Shown: positions 1-9,166, counted from the stretch's first letter. The stretch is 64,000 nt of DNA from Comamonas phosphati (GCF_014637085.1 NZ_BMEU01000009.1:62001-126000); one strand, 5' to 3'. Notes: a model not told the origin generated them from the sequence alone. Translations and numbers: made by a program.

Positions 1-1005
1 CACCAGCACCTTGGCAAAGCCGCCCACGTAGATGCTGCGCTGCAGGCGGTCGAGCACGGTCACGCGCGGTGCATGCTCGGGCGCGATGTGGCTGTAGGTA
101 TCGTCCTCGACCACATAGAAGCCGTAGCGCTGCGCCAACTGCAGCACCTCGTGCGCGCTGGCCGCCGAGAGACTGTAGCCCGTGGGGTTGTGCAGCACGC
201 TCACGCTCACATAGAGCTTGGGCGCCAGGGTCTCGCAATAGCGCTGCATCACGGCCAGATCCGGCCCCTCGGGCCCGCGCGGCACGGGCAGCACGCGCAT
301 GCCCATGGCCGCCAGGCGCGCATATTCCACGGCCCAGCCAGGCTCCTCCACCATGACCGGGTCGCCGGGCTGCAGCAGGGCGCGGCTCACGATGTCCAGC
401 GCCTGGGTGGCTCCCATGGTGGTCATGATCTGGGCCGGCATGGCTGCAATGCCCAGGTGCAGCAGACGCCGCGACAGCGCCTCGCGCAGGCGGCCGTCGC
501 CCATGGGCTCGCCATAGCGCACCAGGGAATCGCGCAGAGCCCGGCCGCTGCTGACCTTGCGCATGGCAGCCGCCAGAAAGCCGGCGTCCAGCCACTCGGC
601 CGGCAGCACGCCGGCGCCGGGCTGGGGCTTGCCGTCCACGCTCTCCACGAACATGCCGCGGATCAGCATGGAGGCGTTGATGCGCGTGCCCGGCGGTATG
701 CCCATGGGCAGGCCCGCCTTGCTGGCCGCGGCCGCCGGCGCCGCCTGGCCGGCCAGGGGCTTTTGCGCCAGGTCGCGCACGAAAAAGCCGCGCTGCGGGC
801 GCGCCTCCACCAGCCCTTGCGCCTGCAGCAGATCGTAGGCAGCCACCACCGTATAAGGGCTCACACCCTGCTGGCGCGCGCTTTCGCGCACCGAGGGCAG
901 GCGCGTGCCGGCGGGCAGCAGGTGCATGCGTATGCGCTCGGCCAGGCGCTCGGCCAGTTGCTGGGTCAGGGTCTGCGAGGACTGGCGGGACAGGGAGACG
1001 GGCAT
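1..1005 (-). CDS. MocR-type GntR/aminotransferase-fold regulator (C-terminus off the window)
   Basis: The visible 335 residues hold an N-terminal GntR winged helix (about residues 10-75, with LPSVRESARQQGVSPYTVV) joined to a fold-type I aminotransferase domain (MTTMGATQAL, HNPTGYSLSA, EDDTYSHI). The PLP-lysine motif appears as GGFAKVLV near residue 332. This order defines the MocR/PdxR/GabR family: PLP- or amino-compound-responsive DNA-binding regulators, not free enzymes. The gene runs off the left edge, so roughly 130 residues are missing. The ATG at 1005 opens directly on the winged helix. It diverges from an aminotransferase gene across a 308-bp spacer with matching half-sites, so that gene is its likely target. 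The effector cannot be read from sequence. Confidence 0.92.
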   Translation of the reverse strand, partial: MPVSLSRQSSQTLTQQLAERLAERIRMHLLPAGTRLPSVRESARQQGVSPYTVVAAYDLLQAQGLVEARPQRGFFVRDLAQKPLAGQAAPAAAASKAGLPMGIPPGTRINASMLIRGMFVESVDGKPQPGAGVLPAEWLDAGFLAAAMRKVSSGRALRDSLVRYGEPMGDGRLREALSRRLLHLGIAAMPAQIMTTMGATQALDIVSRALLQPGDPVMVEEPGWAVEYARLAAMGMRVLPVPRGPEGPDLAVMQRYCETLAPKLYVSVSVLHNPTGYSLSAASAHEVLQLAQRYGFYVVEDDTYSHIAPEHAPRVTVLDRLQRSIYVGGFAKVLV

Positions 1006-1038
1006 GGCAGCAGGCAAATGTGGAAAAACCGCGAAAAA

Positions 1039-1105
1039 CTGTACCGAAACAAGCACCAATACAGAAGGCATGATTGTGAACCTGTCTGTATTGGAACTGT
1101 AATGG
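1039..1105. promoter_or_regulatory. Candidate MocR operator: repeated CTGTATTGG half-sites
   Basis: The spacer between the divergent regulator and aminotransferase genes contains CCAATACAG (1056-1064) and its exact complement CTGTATTGG (1086-1094). It also has a close direct copy CTGTAATGG (1097-1105) and a weaker CTGTACCGA (1039-1047). Mixed direct and inverted half-sites are known for MocR regulators. The rest of the 308-bp spacer (1006-1313) shows no other gene or clear Shine-Dalgarno sequence. Confidence 0.6.
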
Positions 1106-1313
1106 TCAAAGTTTTACATTGATCCAGACAAGTTGGGTGCCGATCGCGCCAAACGCCGCCGACCATGCGCCTATTGGCCCGCCGCCCCACAAAGGCACGC
1201 CGCAGGCGACACAATAGGCTCCCTGAGCCTGCACGACAGCGCAGGCATAAAACATACCGGACCGTCCTGCCACCCCCAGCCGCAGGGCGCCCGCACCAAA
1301 GTAGACAAAGTTT

Positions 1314-2498
1314 ATGACGACATGGACGCTGGCAGAACGTGCTGCCAAGATGAATTCCTCCGCAATCCGCGAGATCCTGAAGCTGACGGATCGTCCCGGC
1401 ATCATCAGCATGGCCGGCGGCCTGCCCTCGCCCAAGGCCTTCCCGCTGGACGCCTTCACCGCCGCCTGCCAGGCCGTGATGCAGCGCGACGGCGCCGCGG
1501 CCCTGCAGTACTCGACCACCGAAGGCTTTGCGCCCCTGCGCCAGGCGATTGCCGACTTCCTGCCCTGGAACGTGGATCCCGAGCAGATCCTGATCACCAC
1601 CGGCAGCCAGCAGGCGCTGGACCTGATCGGCAAAATCTTCCTGGACAAGGGCAGCCGCATCCTGGTGGAAAAGCCCACCTACCTGGGCGCGCTCCAGGCC
1701 TTCACCCCCATGGAGCCCGTGGCCGTGGGCGTGGACAGCGATGACGAAGGCATGCTGATCGAGGACTTCGCCAACCAGGTCGGCACAGGTGCCGGCAAGG
1801 CCCGCCTGGCCTATGTGCTGCCCAACTTCCAGAACCCCACGGGCCGCACCATGAGCGACGCGCGCCGCCAGGCCCTGGTCGAAAAGGCCAGGGAACTGAA
1901 CATTCCGCTGGTCGAGGACAACCCCTACGGCGACCTCTGGTACGAAGAGCAGCCGCCGCTGCCGCTGGCCGCGCGCAACCCCGAGGGCGTGATCTACATG
2001 GGCTCGTTCTCCAAGGTGCTGGCACCAGGCCTGCGCATCGGCTTTATCGTGGCGCCCAAGTCCGTCTACGGCAAGCTCACCCAGGCCAAGCAGGCCGCCG
2101 ACCTGCACACGCCCAGCTTCAACCAGCGCGTGGTGGCCGAAGTCATCAAGGACGGCTTCCTGGACCGCCACGTGCCCACCATCCGCGCCATGTACAAGGT
2201 GCAGCGCGACGCCATGCTGGCCGCACTGGACCGCGAGATGAGCGGCCTGAATGTCAGCTGGACGCGCCCCGTGGGCGGCATGTTCCTGTGGGTCAGGCTG
2301 CCTCAGGGCATGGATGCGCAGACGCTGCTGGCCGCCGCCGTGGAACGCGGCATGGCCTTCGTGCCCGGCGCGCCGTTCTATGCGGGCGACGCGCAGAACA
2401 ACACGCTGCGCCTGTCCTATGTGACCGTGACACCCGAGCAGATCGACAAGGGCATTGCGGCATTGGCTTCGGCTATTCGCAGCCAGCACGCCGGCTAA
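1314..2498 (+). CDS. PLP-dependent aminotransferase, LysN/2-aminoadipate transaminase-like
   Basis: This 394-residue protein is a cytosolic class I/II (fold-type I) aminotransferase without a DNA-binding domain. Visible landmarks are ISMAGGLPSPKAFP near the N-terminus, TTGSQQALDLIGK, NFQNPTGRTMS, EDNPYGDLWY and the PLP-lysine motif SFSKVLAPGLRIGF (lysine 234). The closest familiar group is the LysN/2-aminoadipate and broad-specificity branched or aromatic aminotransferases; the amino donor cannot be decided from sequence. An alternative ATG lies 12 codons downstream, at 1350. The start has no convincing ribosome-binding site. It diverges from the MocR regulator and ends just before a terminator. 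Confidence 0.93.
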   Translation: MTTWTLAERAAKMNSSAIREILKLTDRPGIISMAGGLPSPKAFPLDAFTAACQAVMQRDGAAALQYSTTEGFAPLRQAIADFLPWNVDPEQILITTGSQQALDLIGKIFLDKGSRILVEKPTYLGALQAFTPMEPVAVGVDSDDEGMLIEDFANQVGTGAGKARLAYVLPNFQNPTGRTMSDARRQALVEKARELNIPLVEDNPYGDLWYEEQPPLPLAARNPEGVIYMGSFSKVLAPGLRIGFIVAPKSVYGKLTQAKQAADLHTPSFNQRVVAEVIKDGFLDRHVPTIRAMYKVQRDAMLAALDREMSGLNVSWTRPVGGMFLWVRLPQGMDAQTLLAAAVERGMAFVPGAPFYAGDAQNNTLRLSYVTVTPEQIDKGIAALASAIRSQHAG

Positions 2499-2521
2499 GG
2501 TCTGGGCAACGCCTATCCTGC

Positions 2522-2544
2522 AAGCCGGCTCTGCCGGCTTTTTC
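2522..2544 (+). terminator. Rho-independent terminator after the aminotransferase gene
   Basis: An 8-bp perfect stem, AAGCCGGC/GCCGGCTT, with a 3-nt loop is followed by T residues. It starts 24 nt after the stop codon, and the next gene begins 30 nt downstream, so the PhzF-family gene probably has its own start or receives read-through. Confidence 0.8.
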
Positions 2545-2573
2545 GTTTCCAACCATCTACTCGCTTGACGGCC

Positions 2574-3533
2574 ATGACCTCTGCCAACGCCTCCAACACC
2601 CTGCGCCAGCGCCCCTTCATGACCGTGGATGTATTCACGGCCGTGCCCTATCGCGGCGCGCCGCTGGCCGTGGTGTTGGATGGCGATGGCCTGAGCGATG
2701 CGCAGATGCAGGATTTCGCACGCTGGACCCAGCTGTCGGAAACCACCTTCCTGCAGCCGCCCACCGCGGCCGGCCGCGCCCAGGGCGCGGACTACCGCGT
2801 GCGCATCTTCACACCCGTGGGCGAGCTGCCGTTTGCCGGCCACCCGACGCTGGGCAGCTGCCATGCCTGGCTGGCCCATGGCGGCACGCCGCAGTCGGAT
2901 ACGCTCATCGTGCAGGAGTGCGCCAAGGGGCTGATCGCCCTGCGCCGCACCAACACGGACACCGGCAGCGGCCTGGCCTTCGCCGCGCCGTCCATGCAGG
3001 CCCTGCCGCTGCCCGCCAGCCTGCCCCATATCTACACCGCCCTGGGCCTGGAGCCTGCCCAGGTGCTGGACGCCGCGCTGCTGGACAACGGACCGCAGTG
3101 GCTGTGCCTGCTGCTGGACAGCACGGACACCGTGCTGTCGCTGGAGCCCGACATGGCCCGCCTGAACGCGCTGGGCCACAAGGTCGGCGTGGCCGCGCTG
3201 TACCAGGACGACGACGCCACCCCGCTGATAGGCCGCGCCTGCCGCGAGGCCGAGGCCTTTTCCACCGGCCTGCGCGCGGCCCTGCCACAGCAGGCCCAGC
3301 TGGAAGTGCGCGCCTTCATCCCGCCGGGCGTGGAAGACCCGGTGACGGGCAGCCTCAACGCCTGCCTGGGCCAATGGCTGACGGCCCAGGGCCAGCTGCA
3401 GACGCCCTATATGGCCAACCAGGGCGCCTGCCTGGGCCGTGACGGCTGGATCTCCGTTCAGCATGACGATGAGCAGCGGTTGTGGGTGGGGGGGGATGTG
3501 GTGAGCTGTGTGCAGGGGAGTGTTTTGCTGTAG
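2574..3533 (+). CDS. PhzF-family isomerase
   Basis: The 319-residue product carries the hallmarks of the PhzF/YddE fold: VDVFTAVPYRGAPLAVV near the N-terminus, LSETTFLQ (catalytic glutamate at about residue 56), TPVGELPFAGHPTLGS and the C-terminal EDPVTGSLNACLGQWL. PhzF proteins are diaxial-epimerase-fold isomerases with the active site between two similar halves. Outside phenazine clusters their substrates are mostly unknown, and no other phenazine genes lie here. The ATG at 2574 is preferred; a TTG lies three codons upstream. The gene sits between a terminator and the composite repeat element at 3.56 kb. Confidence 0.92.
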   Translation: MTSANASNTLRQRPFMTVDVFTAVPYRGAPLAVVLDGDGLSDAQMQDFARWTQLSETTFLQPPTAAGRAQGADYRVRIFTPVGELPFAGHPTLGSCHAWLAHGGTPQSDTLIVQECAKGLIALRRTNTDTGSGLAFAAPSMQALPLPASLPHIYTALGLEPAQVLDAALLDNGPQWLCLLLDSTDTVLSLEPDMARLNALGHKVGVAALYQDDDATPLIGRACREAEAFSTGLRAALPQQAQLEVRAFIPPGVEDPVTGSLNACLGQWLTAQGQLQTPYMANQGACLGRDGWISVQHDDEQRLWVGGDVVSCVQGSVLL

Positions 3534-3563
3534 CCGGATTCACTGCTGGCTGCATGCCAATGT

Positions 3564-3990
3564 TTTGGACAGGGGCCGGGATTCGCCCCGGCAGGCGACC
3601 TACTCTTCTGGCTCGCACAAGAAGAGTAGGCAGAAGAAATGCGCCCCGTTGTCTGCGTCCCTGCGCTGCGCTCCGGGCAAACCTGCGCAGCCAAAAGGGG
3701 GGGGAGCGGACTGCGCTGTTTCGCCCCCCTGTGTCTGCGCCTGCGGCACGAGGCTTGCGGGGTGGCGGCTGCACCGCAGAGTGCAGACGCTTCGTGGTCT
3801 GACTTGCCGCCGTTTGTCCGAGCGACGCGCGCAGCGCATAGCGAGTTGGGCGGCGCACCCCGCAAGCCTCGTGACGCAGGTTGCCCGAAGGGTCGCAGAC
3901 AGTGGGGCACGCTTCTTTGGGTACTTTCTTGTCGTGTGACAAGAAAGTACCTCGCCAGCCGGGGCGAAACCCGGCCTCTGCCCCAAAAAA
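3564..3990. repeat. Composite palindromic intergenic element with two strong hairpins
   Basis: The stretch between two convergent genes is bounded by imperfect inverted arms of about 80 bp: the left arm around GGCCGGGATTCGCCCCGGC and the right arm reading GGCCGGGTTTCGCCCCGGC on the other strand. Each arm contains a hairpin: CCTACTCTTCT/AGAAGAGTAGG (3599-3630) and GTACTTTCTTGTC/GACAAGAAAGTAC (3921-3950). The interior has a second nested inverted pair around CACGAGGCTTGCGGGGTG (about 3757 and 3855-3880). Several open frames cross it on both strands, but none has a family signature or ribosome-binding site, so I treat it as non-coding. Similar hairpins occur widely in Comamonadaceae (recollection, unchecked). 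Confidence 0.75.
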
Positions 3991-4035
3991 CAAGCACGCC
4001 GCAGGCAAATGGCGAAAGGCAAAAAACCAAACCCC

Positions 4036-4692
<657 letters not shown>

Positions 4693-4763
4693 GGCGATAC
4701 CGGCACTTTCTTCAATGGCATAGCGCACAACGCAGGCTGTCTGTGGTTTGTCGATTGTTTTGA

Positions 4764-4777
4764 CAATGAATTCATTG
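4764..4777. promoter_or_regulatory. 14-bp perfect palindrome upstream of the iron ATPase gene
   Basis: CAATGAATTCATTG is a perfect palindrome in the 125-bp A+T-rich spacer between the permease stop and the ATPase start. It could be an operator for an internal promoter, but the regulator is unknown and the site is not a good Fur match. Confidence 0.3.
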
Positions 4778-4817
4778 ATCTGCAGGTGCTACAAGCTATT
4801 GAAACAGAAGCATCGTT

Positions 4818-6467
4818 TTACTGGCGCACGCGCAGCTGCGAGCGCGCCAGCAGGGTGACGGGCACGAGACCCGCCACGACGATGCACAGCGCGGCAATCG
4901 CACCCTCCTCGTAGGTCCCCCGTGCGGCCTCGGCATACAGCCAGGTCGCCAAGGTGTCGAAATCGGCGGGGCGCAGCAGCAGAGTGGCGGGCAGCTCCTT
5001 CATGGCATCGACAAAGACCAGCAGCGCGCTGCTGGCAATGGCCGGGCGCAGCAGCGGCAGGTGCACGCGGCGCAGCGTGCCTGCGGCGGTCTCGCCCAGC
5101 AGGCGCGACGCCTGCTCCAGCGTGGGCGGAATGCGCGCCAGCCCGGCCTCGATGCCGCCCACGGGCATGACCAGGAAACGGATCACGCAGGCGGCTACCA
5201 GCACCATGCCCTGGCCCATGAGCGGCAGCCCGTCCATGCCGAACAGACGGGCAAAGCCAGCGTCCAGCGCCAGCGCGGGCGTCAGCAGGCCGATCGCCAG
5301 CACCGTGCCGGGCACGGCATAGCCCAGCGCCGCCACCCGCGCTGGCCAGCGCGCTGGCGAACGGGTGCTGATGCCGGTGCGCGTGGCCCAGGCCACGATC
5401 AGGCCGCTGGCCACCGCCAGTAGCGTCACGCCCAGCGCCAGCCTCAGCGTGTTGCCCAGACTGGCCCACAGCTCGGCGGAAATGCCCAGGCCCTGGCTCA
5501 GGCGCTTGAAGCTCTCCCAGGCCAGATAGGCCGCGGGCGCGGCAAAGCCGATCAGCACGGGCAGCGCGGCCACGGCGGTGGCGCACCAGGCCAGGGGCCC
5601 GTGCAGGCGGCGCGGCTGGATGGCGCGCATGCGCTGGGCCGAGCCGAAACGCTGGCGGCTGCGGCCCTGGCGCTCCAGCCAGACCAGCAGCACCACGGCC
5701 AGCAGCATGGAGCAGGCGATCTGCGCCGCGCCGGCCAGGTCGGAGCGCGTGATCCAGGTGGTGTAGACCGAGACCGTGAGCGTGTTCACGCCCAGGAATT
5801 CTGAGGCGCCGATGTCGTTGAGCGCCTCGAGCAGCGCCAGGCTCAGGCCCACGGCCAGCGCGGGCCGCGCCATGGGCAGGGCCACGCGCACAAAAGCGCC
5901 CCAGCGGGTCTCGCCCAGCGAACGCGCGGCCTCCATCAGGTGGGCCGGCTGGGTCATGAACATGGCCCGTGCCGTCATGTACACATAGGGATAGAGCACA
6001 AAGCCCAGCACGAAGATGGCGCCGCCCATGGAGCGCAGATCGGGCAGGCGCCACTGGCGCGGGCTGTCATAGCCCAGCAGCCAGCGCAGCGCGCCCTGCA
6101 CCGGGCCTATGGGATGCAGCAGATCCAGATAGGCGAAGGCCACGATATAGGCCGGCATGGCCAGCGGCAGCAGCAGCGCCCAATGCAGCAGGCCGCGCCC
6201 CGGAAAATCGCAGGCCGTGACCAGCCAGGCGCAGCCCGTGCCGACGACGAGCACCAGCAGCCCCACGCCGGCCAGCAGCAGGCCGGTATTGATCGCGGCA
6301 TCGGGCAGCACATGGCGGGCCAGATGCTGCCAGTGCGCAAAATCGGCACCCAGCGCCAGCCAGGCCAGCGAGACGATGGGCGCCAGCACGCCCAGGGCAA
6401 TCAGCCAGCTGGCGCCCTGCCATACAGGCCCAACGGGCCTGAGCCCCGAGCGAAGCACAAAAGACAT
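4818..6467 (-). CDS. Iron(III) ABC transporter permease (FbpB/SfuB-like)
   Basis: The 549-residue inner-membrane protein has two fused permease halves and about twelve hydrophobic segments, the arrangement of FbpB/SfuB ferric-iron permeases. Cytoplasmic EAA-type loops are visible as EAARSLGETRWGAFVRVALP (first half) and EQASRLLGETAAGTLRRVHLP (second half), where the ATPase docks. The start at 6467 (MSFVLRSGLRP) is chosen; an ATG eight codons upstream at 6491 is possible. It lies between the substrate-binding protein and ATPase genes in one orientation, giving the usual binding protein-permease-ATPase order. A 3'-end repeat copy separates it from the binding-protein gene. Confidence 0.93.
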   Translation of the reverse strand: MSFVLRSGLRPVGPVWQGASWLIALGVLAPIVSLAWLALGADFAHWQHLARHVLPDAAINTGLLLAGVGLLVLVVGTGCAWLVTACDFPGRGLLHWALLLPLAMPAYIVAFAYLDLLHPIGPVQGALRWLLGYDSPRQWRLPDLRSMGGAIFVLGFVLYPYVYMTARAMFMTQPAHLMEAARSLGETRWGAFVRVALPMARPALAVGLSLALLEALNDIGASEFLGVNTLTVSVYTTWITRSDLAGAAQIACSMLLAVVLLVWLERQGRSRQRFGSAQRMRAIQPRRLHGPLAWCATAVAALPVLIGFAAPAAYLAWESFKRLSQGLGISAELWASLGNTLRLALGVTLLAVASGLIVAWATRTGISTRSPARWPARVAALGYAVPGTVLAIGLLTPALALDAGFARLFGMDGLPLMGQGMVLVAACVIRFLVMPVGGIEAGLARIPPTLEQASRLLGETAAGTLRRVHLPLLRPAIASSALLVFVDAMKELPATLLLRPADFDTLATWLYAEAARGTYEEGAIAALCIVVAGLVPVTLLARSQLRVRQ

Positions 6468-6493
6468 AGAAAAAAGAGCACTCAGCCTCAAAA

Positions 6494-6582
6494 GCGCCCC
6501 TGGTCAGGGGCGCCGAGCAAGAGCCGCCTCGCGGCGAAGGCGCCGTCCCCCTCGGGGGAAGCGGCGCAGCCGTTCAGGGGGG
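6494..6582 (-). repeat. Gene-3'-end dispersed repeat, copy 1
   Basis: Read on the minus strand, this copy starts immediately after the stop codon of the iron-binding protein gene with CCCCCCTGAACGGCT. It continues through CTTCCCCCGAGGGGGAC and ends with GCGAGGCGGCTCTTGCTCGG. The CCCCC/GGGGG core can fold into a hairpin. It matches the copies at 10278, 22072, 34474, 39505 and 51240. Confidence 0.8.
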
Positions 6583-7620
6583 TTACTTATCAAACCCTAC
6601 CTTGTCCACCAAGGCGCTGGCCTGCTTGCGGTGCTTGGCGATCTCGGGCAGCGGCAGTGTATCGACCTTGAGCTCGCCGATGTGCTGGGCCACGACGGGG
6701 TCCAGCGCCACGCCCTTGCGCACGGGGTGTTCGTAGTTGGCCTGGGCGTAGAGATTCTGCGCGGGCTCGGAAACCAGGAACTCCAGCAGCTTGACGGCGT
6801 TGTCCTTGTGCGGAGCATGCTTGGCGACCGAAGCGCCGCTGATGTTCACGTGCGTGCCGCCATCCTTGCTGCCGGCAAAAGTGGGCTTGACGACCTTGAT
6901 GGCGTCGCCCCACTTGCGGGCGTCCGTGCCCTCCTTGGCGGCCTTCATGTGGCCTACATAGTAGGTGTTGGCCAGGCCGATGTCGCAGATGCCGCCCAGG
7001 ATGTCGCGCGCCACGTCGCGGTCGCCGCCCGTGGCCTTGCGCGCCAGGTTGGCCTTGACGCCGCGCAGCCACTGCTCGGTGCGGGCCTCGCCGTCATGGG
7101 CGATCATGGCCGAGATCAGGGCCGTGTTGTAGGGGTGCTGGCCCGCGCGGATGCAGACCTTGCCCTTCCACTTGGGGTCGGCCAGGTCTTCATAGCGGAA
7201 GCTCTTGAGCGGCAAATCCTTTTCCACATAGAGCACGCGGGCGCGCATGGACAGCGCGAACCACTGGCTGTCGGCGCCGCGCAGCTGGGCGGGAATGGCC
7301 GACTCCAGCGCCTTGGAGTGGATGGGCTGGGTCACGCCGCCGTCCACCAGGTCAAGCTGATTGCCGATGTCCGCGGTCATCAGCACGTCGGCGGGCGAAC
7401 GCTCGCCCTCGGCCTTCACGCGTTCGAGCAGCCCGTCCTTGACGAACACGGTCTTCACACCGATCTGGGTCTTGGCCGTGAACGCCGCCAGCAGAGGCTG
7501 GATCAGCGCGGGTTCGCGCGTGGTGTAGAGCGTCAGCTCGTCCTGCGCGGCATGCGCGCCAGCCAGGGGCGCGCACAGGCTGGCAACGGCGGCCAGTGCA
7601 GACAAGTGTCGTCGGAACAT
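6583..7620 (-). CDS. Iron(III) ABC transporter substrate-binding protein (FbpA/FutA-like)
   Basis: This 345-residue periplasmic protein starts with a Sec signal peptide (MFRRHLSALAAVASLCAPLAGAHA). It then shows the ferric-binding family opening ELTLYTTREPALIQPLLAAF, plus VFVKDGLLERVKAEG, ADVLMTADIG, LANTYYVGHMK and the C-terminal NYEHPVRKGV. Members bind ferric ion in a two-lobed transferrin-like cleft and pass it to a FbpB permease. The ATG at 7620 has a strong AGGAGA site seven bases upstream, so longer upstream reading is unlikely. The gene leads the importer operon, and a Fur-like box lies 139 bp upstream of the start. Confidence 0.94.
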   Translation of the reverse strand: MFRRHLSALAAVASLCAPLAGAHAAQDELTLYTTREPALIQPLLAAFTAKTQIGVKTVFVKDGLLERVKAEGERSPADVLMTADIGNQLDLVDGGVTQPIHSKALESAIPAQLRGADSQWFALSMRARVLYVEKDLPLKSFRYEDLADPKWKGKVCIRAGQHPYNTALISAMIAHDGEARTEQWLRGVKANLARKATGGDRDVARDILGGICDIGLANTYYVGHMKAAKEGTDARKWGDAIKVVKPTFAGSKDGGTHVNISGASVAKHAPHKDNAVKLLEFLVSEPAQNLYAQANYEHPVRKGVALDPVVAQHIGELKVDTLPLPEIAKHRKQASALVDKVGFDK

Positions 7621-7758
7621 TCGATTCTCCTGGAAAGAGTATGGATCAGCACACAAAAAAGAAACACGCCCCGCCTCACCACCGGCCAACAGCGGTGGCT
7701 GCAGAGCAGCCGCCAATGCCTGGACCGGTCGTGAAAACGGAGCGTGTTGTGATGTTTT

Positions 7759-7773
7759 TGAGAATAGCTCTCA
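7759..7773 (-). promoter_or_regulatory. Candidate Fur box of the ferric importer operon
   Basis: TGAGAATAGCTCTCA is a 7-1-7 near-palindrome close to the TGAGAAT-N-ATTCTCA form seen in betaproteobacterial Fur sites (12 of 14 arm positions). It lies in the 289-bp divergent spacer, 139 bp upstream of the iron-binding protein start, within A+T-richer sequence suitable for a promoter. Confidence 0.6.
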
Positions 7774-7909
7774 GTTATCTTAACCTGCCGCCGGCCTGGC
7801 GCACCACGCCAACCCGGAAAAATCATGCGGGATAGCAGCTGTCGCCCGCGCGCCAGCCGGTCGCACGCATGACAGCGCGGCCCGCTGGCGGCGCAACACA
7901 ATCCGCGCC

Positions 7910-8584
7910 ATGGGAACCCTCTACCTTGTGCGCCACGGCCAGGCCTCGTTTGGCGCGGATGACTACGATCAGCTCAGCGAGCGCGGCCGCGCCCAATCCG
8001 TGCGATTGGGCGAGTACTGGCGCGAACGGGGCCTGGCATTCGACACCGTCTTCACGGGCACGCTCAAGCGCCACCGGCAGACGCTGGAAGGCATTGCGCA
8101 AGGCCTGGGGGGCCTGGCCACGCCCGTGCAGGCCGTGCCGGGCCTCAACGAATACGACAGCGCGGCCCTGCTCAAGGCCATCCACCCCGCGCCCCCGCCC
8201 AAGGCCGACACGCCCGAGCTGTTCCGCCAGCATTTCCGCCTGCTGTGCGATGCGCTGGCCCAGTGGATGGGCGGCACCATCAGCCCCCAGGGCATGCCCG
8301 ACTGGGACAGCTTTTCGGGCGGCGTGCACCAGGTGCTGGAGCAGGTGCGCCACCAGCATGCCGGCGGCAACGTGCTCATCGTCAGCAGCGGCGGCCCCAT
8401 CTCCACGGCCGTGGGCCAGGTGCTGGGCACCTCGCCCGAGGTGACCATCGCGCTGAACATGCGCCTGCGCAACAGCGCCGTGACCGAATTCAGCACCAGC
8501 CCCAAGCGGCTGATGCTGCAGACCTTCAACACGCTCAACCACCTCGATACCAACGAACACCGCAGCTGGATAACGCATGCATAA
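7910..8584 (+). CDS. Histidine phosphatase (phosphoglycerate mutase-like) family protein
   Basis: The 224-residue cytosolic protein opens with the catalytic RHG motif in TLYLVRHGQASFGADDYDQLSERGRAQS and has FTGTLKRHRQTLEGI for the second phosphate-binding arginine. The usual second-histidine motif is replaced by VLIVSSGGPIS near residue 163, where many relatives have VSHGG; that loss may reduce or redirect activity. The family transfers phosphoryl groups through a phosphohistidine and covers mutases and many small-molecule phosphatases; the substrate here is unknown. It reads divergently from the ferric importer and is followed 78 bp later by an uncharacterised gene in the same direction. Confidence 0.88.
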   Translation: MGTLYLVRHGQASFGADDYDQLSERGRAQSVRLGEYWRERGLAFDTVFTGTLKRHRQTLEGIAQGLGGLATPVQAVPGLNEYDSAALLKAIHPAPPPKADTPELFRQHFRLLCDALAQWMGGTISPQGMPDWDSFSGGVHQVLEQVRHQHAGGNVLIVSSGGPISTAVGQVLGTSPEVTIALNMRLRNSAVTEFSTSPKRLMLQTFNTLNHLDTNEHRSWITHA

Positions 8585-8662
8585 GCAGCAGATCAAGCCA
8601 ATCAGCTCATTGATTACCCACGACCGGATTGTTGCTGCGCGCCTTGCGCTACAACATCCGGC

Positions 8663-9166
8663 ATGACTGCCGCTCTTCACATCGATGCCGGACAGCCCTG
8701 CGTGGAGCTGGAACTGGGCGCTGAGCAGCTCGAGCTGCGCATACACCATGGCCCAGGCGCCAGGGCCGAGCTGCACAGCCTGCCCATAGGCATAGAGACG
8801 CTGGCCCACGCCTTCGGCAACCGCATGCCCAGCGCGCTGGCGCTCGAAAACGGCATTGCCGAGGTGGAAGATGCCGTGATGCCCGCCGTGCAATGGCTGC
8901 CGGCCCAGGTGCAGACGCTGTGCACGGCCGATCCCCTGCTGCGCCAGCTGGTGCTCAGCGCCACGGGCGGTTCCGTGCATCCCGGCCCGCAGCTGGCCAC
9001 GCGCGACGCCATCGAGCATCTGTTTGCCGTGCTGGTGGGCCAGGCCGAGCAAGGCCTGCATGCCGGCCAGGCGCAGCCGCAGGACGTGCAGGCTGCCGCC
9101 GCGCTGCTGATCCTGCGCGAATGCCTGCACCACTGGGGCATGCTGCAGGTGCAGTTGCTGGATTGA
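8663..9166 (+). CDS. Uncharacterised 167-residue protein
   Basis: I do not recognise this protein. It is soluble and acidic, has no signal peptide or membrane segment, and is rich in alanine, leucine and glutamine. It contains an ELELGAEQLELRIHHGPG strand-like start and a helical C-terminus (AALLILRECLHHWGMLQVQLLD). Codon use and G+C match the neighbours, and the frame is uninterrupted from an ATG to TGA, which supports a real gene. It follows the histidine phosphatase gene by 78 bp in the same direction and may be co-transcribed with it. Confidence 0.7.
   Translation: MTAALHIDAGQPCVELELGAEQLELRIHHGPGARAELHSLPIGIETLAHAFGNRMPSALALENGIAEVEDAVMPAVQWLPAQVQTLCTADPLLRQLVLSATGGSVHPGPQLATRDAIEHLFAVLVGQAEQGLHAGQAQPQDVQAAAALLILRECLHHWGMLQVQLLD

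Noticed and set aside
966-3464. An 832-codon open frame on the minus strand
   Set aside because: It lies antisense to the aminotransferase and PhzF genes, is rich in His/Gln/Gly/Arg as expected from reading high-G+C genes backwards, and shows no family signature.
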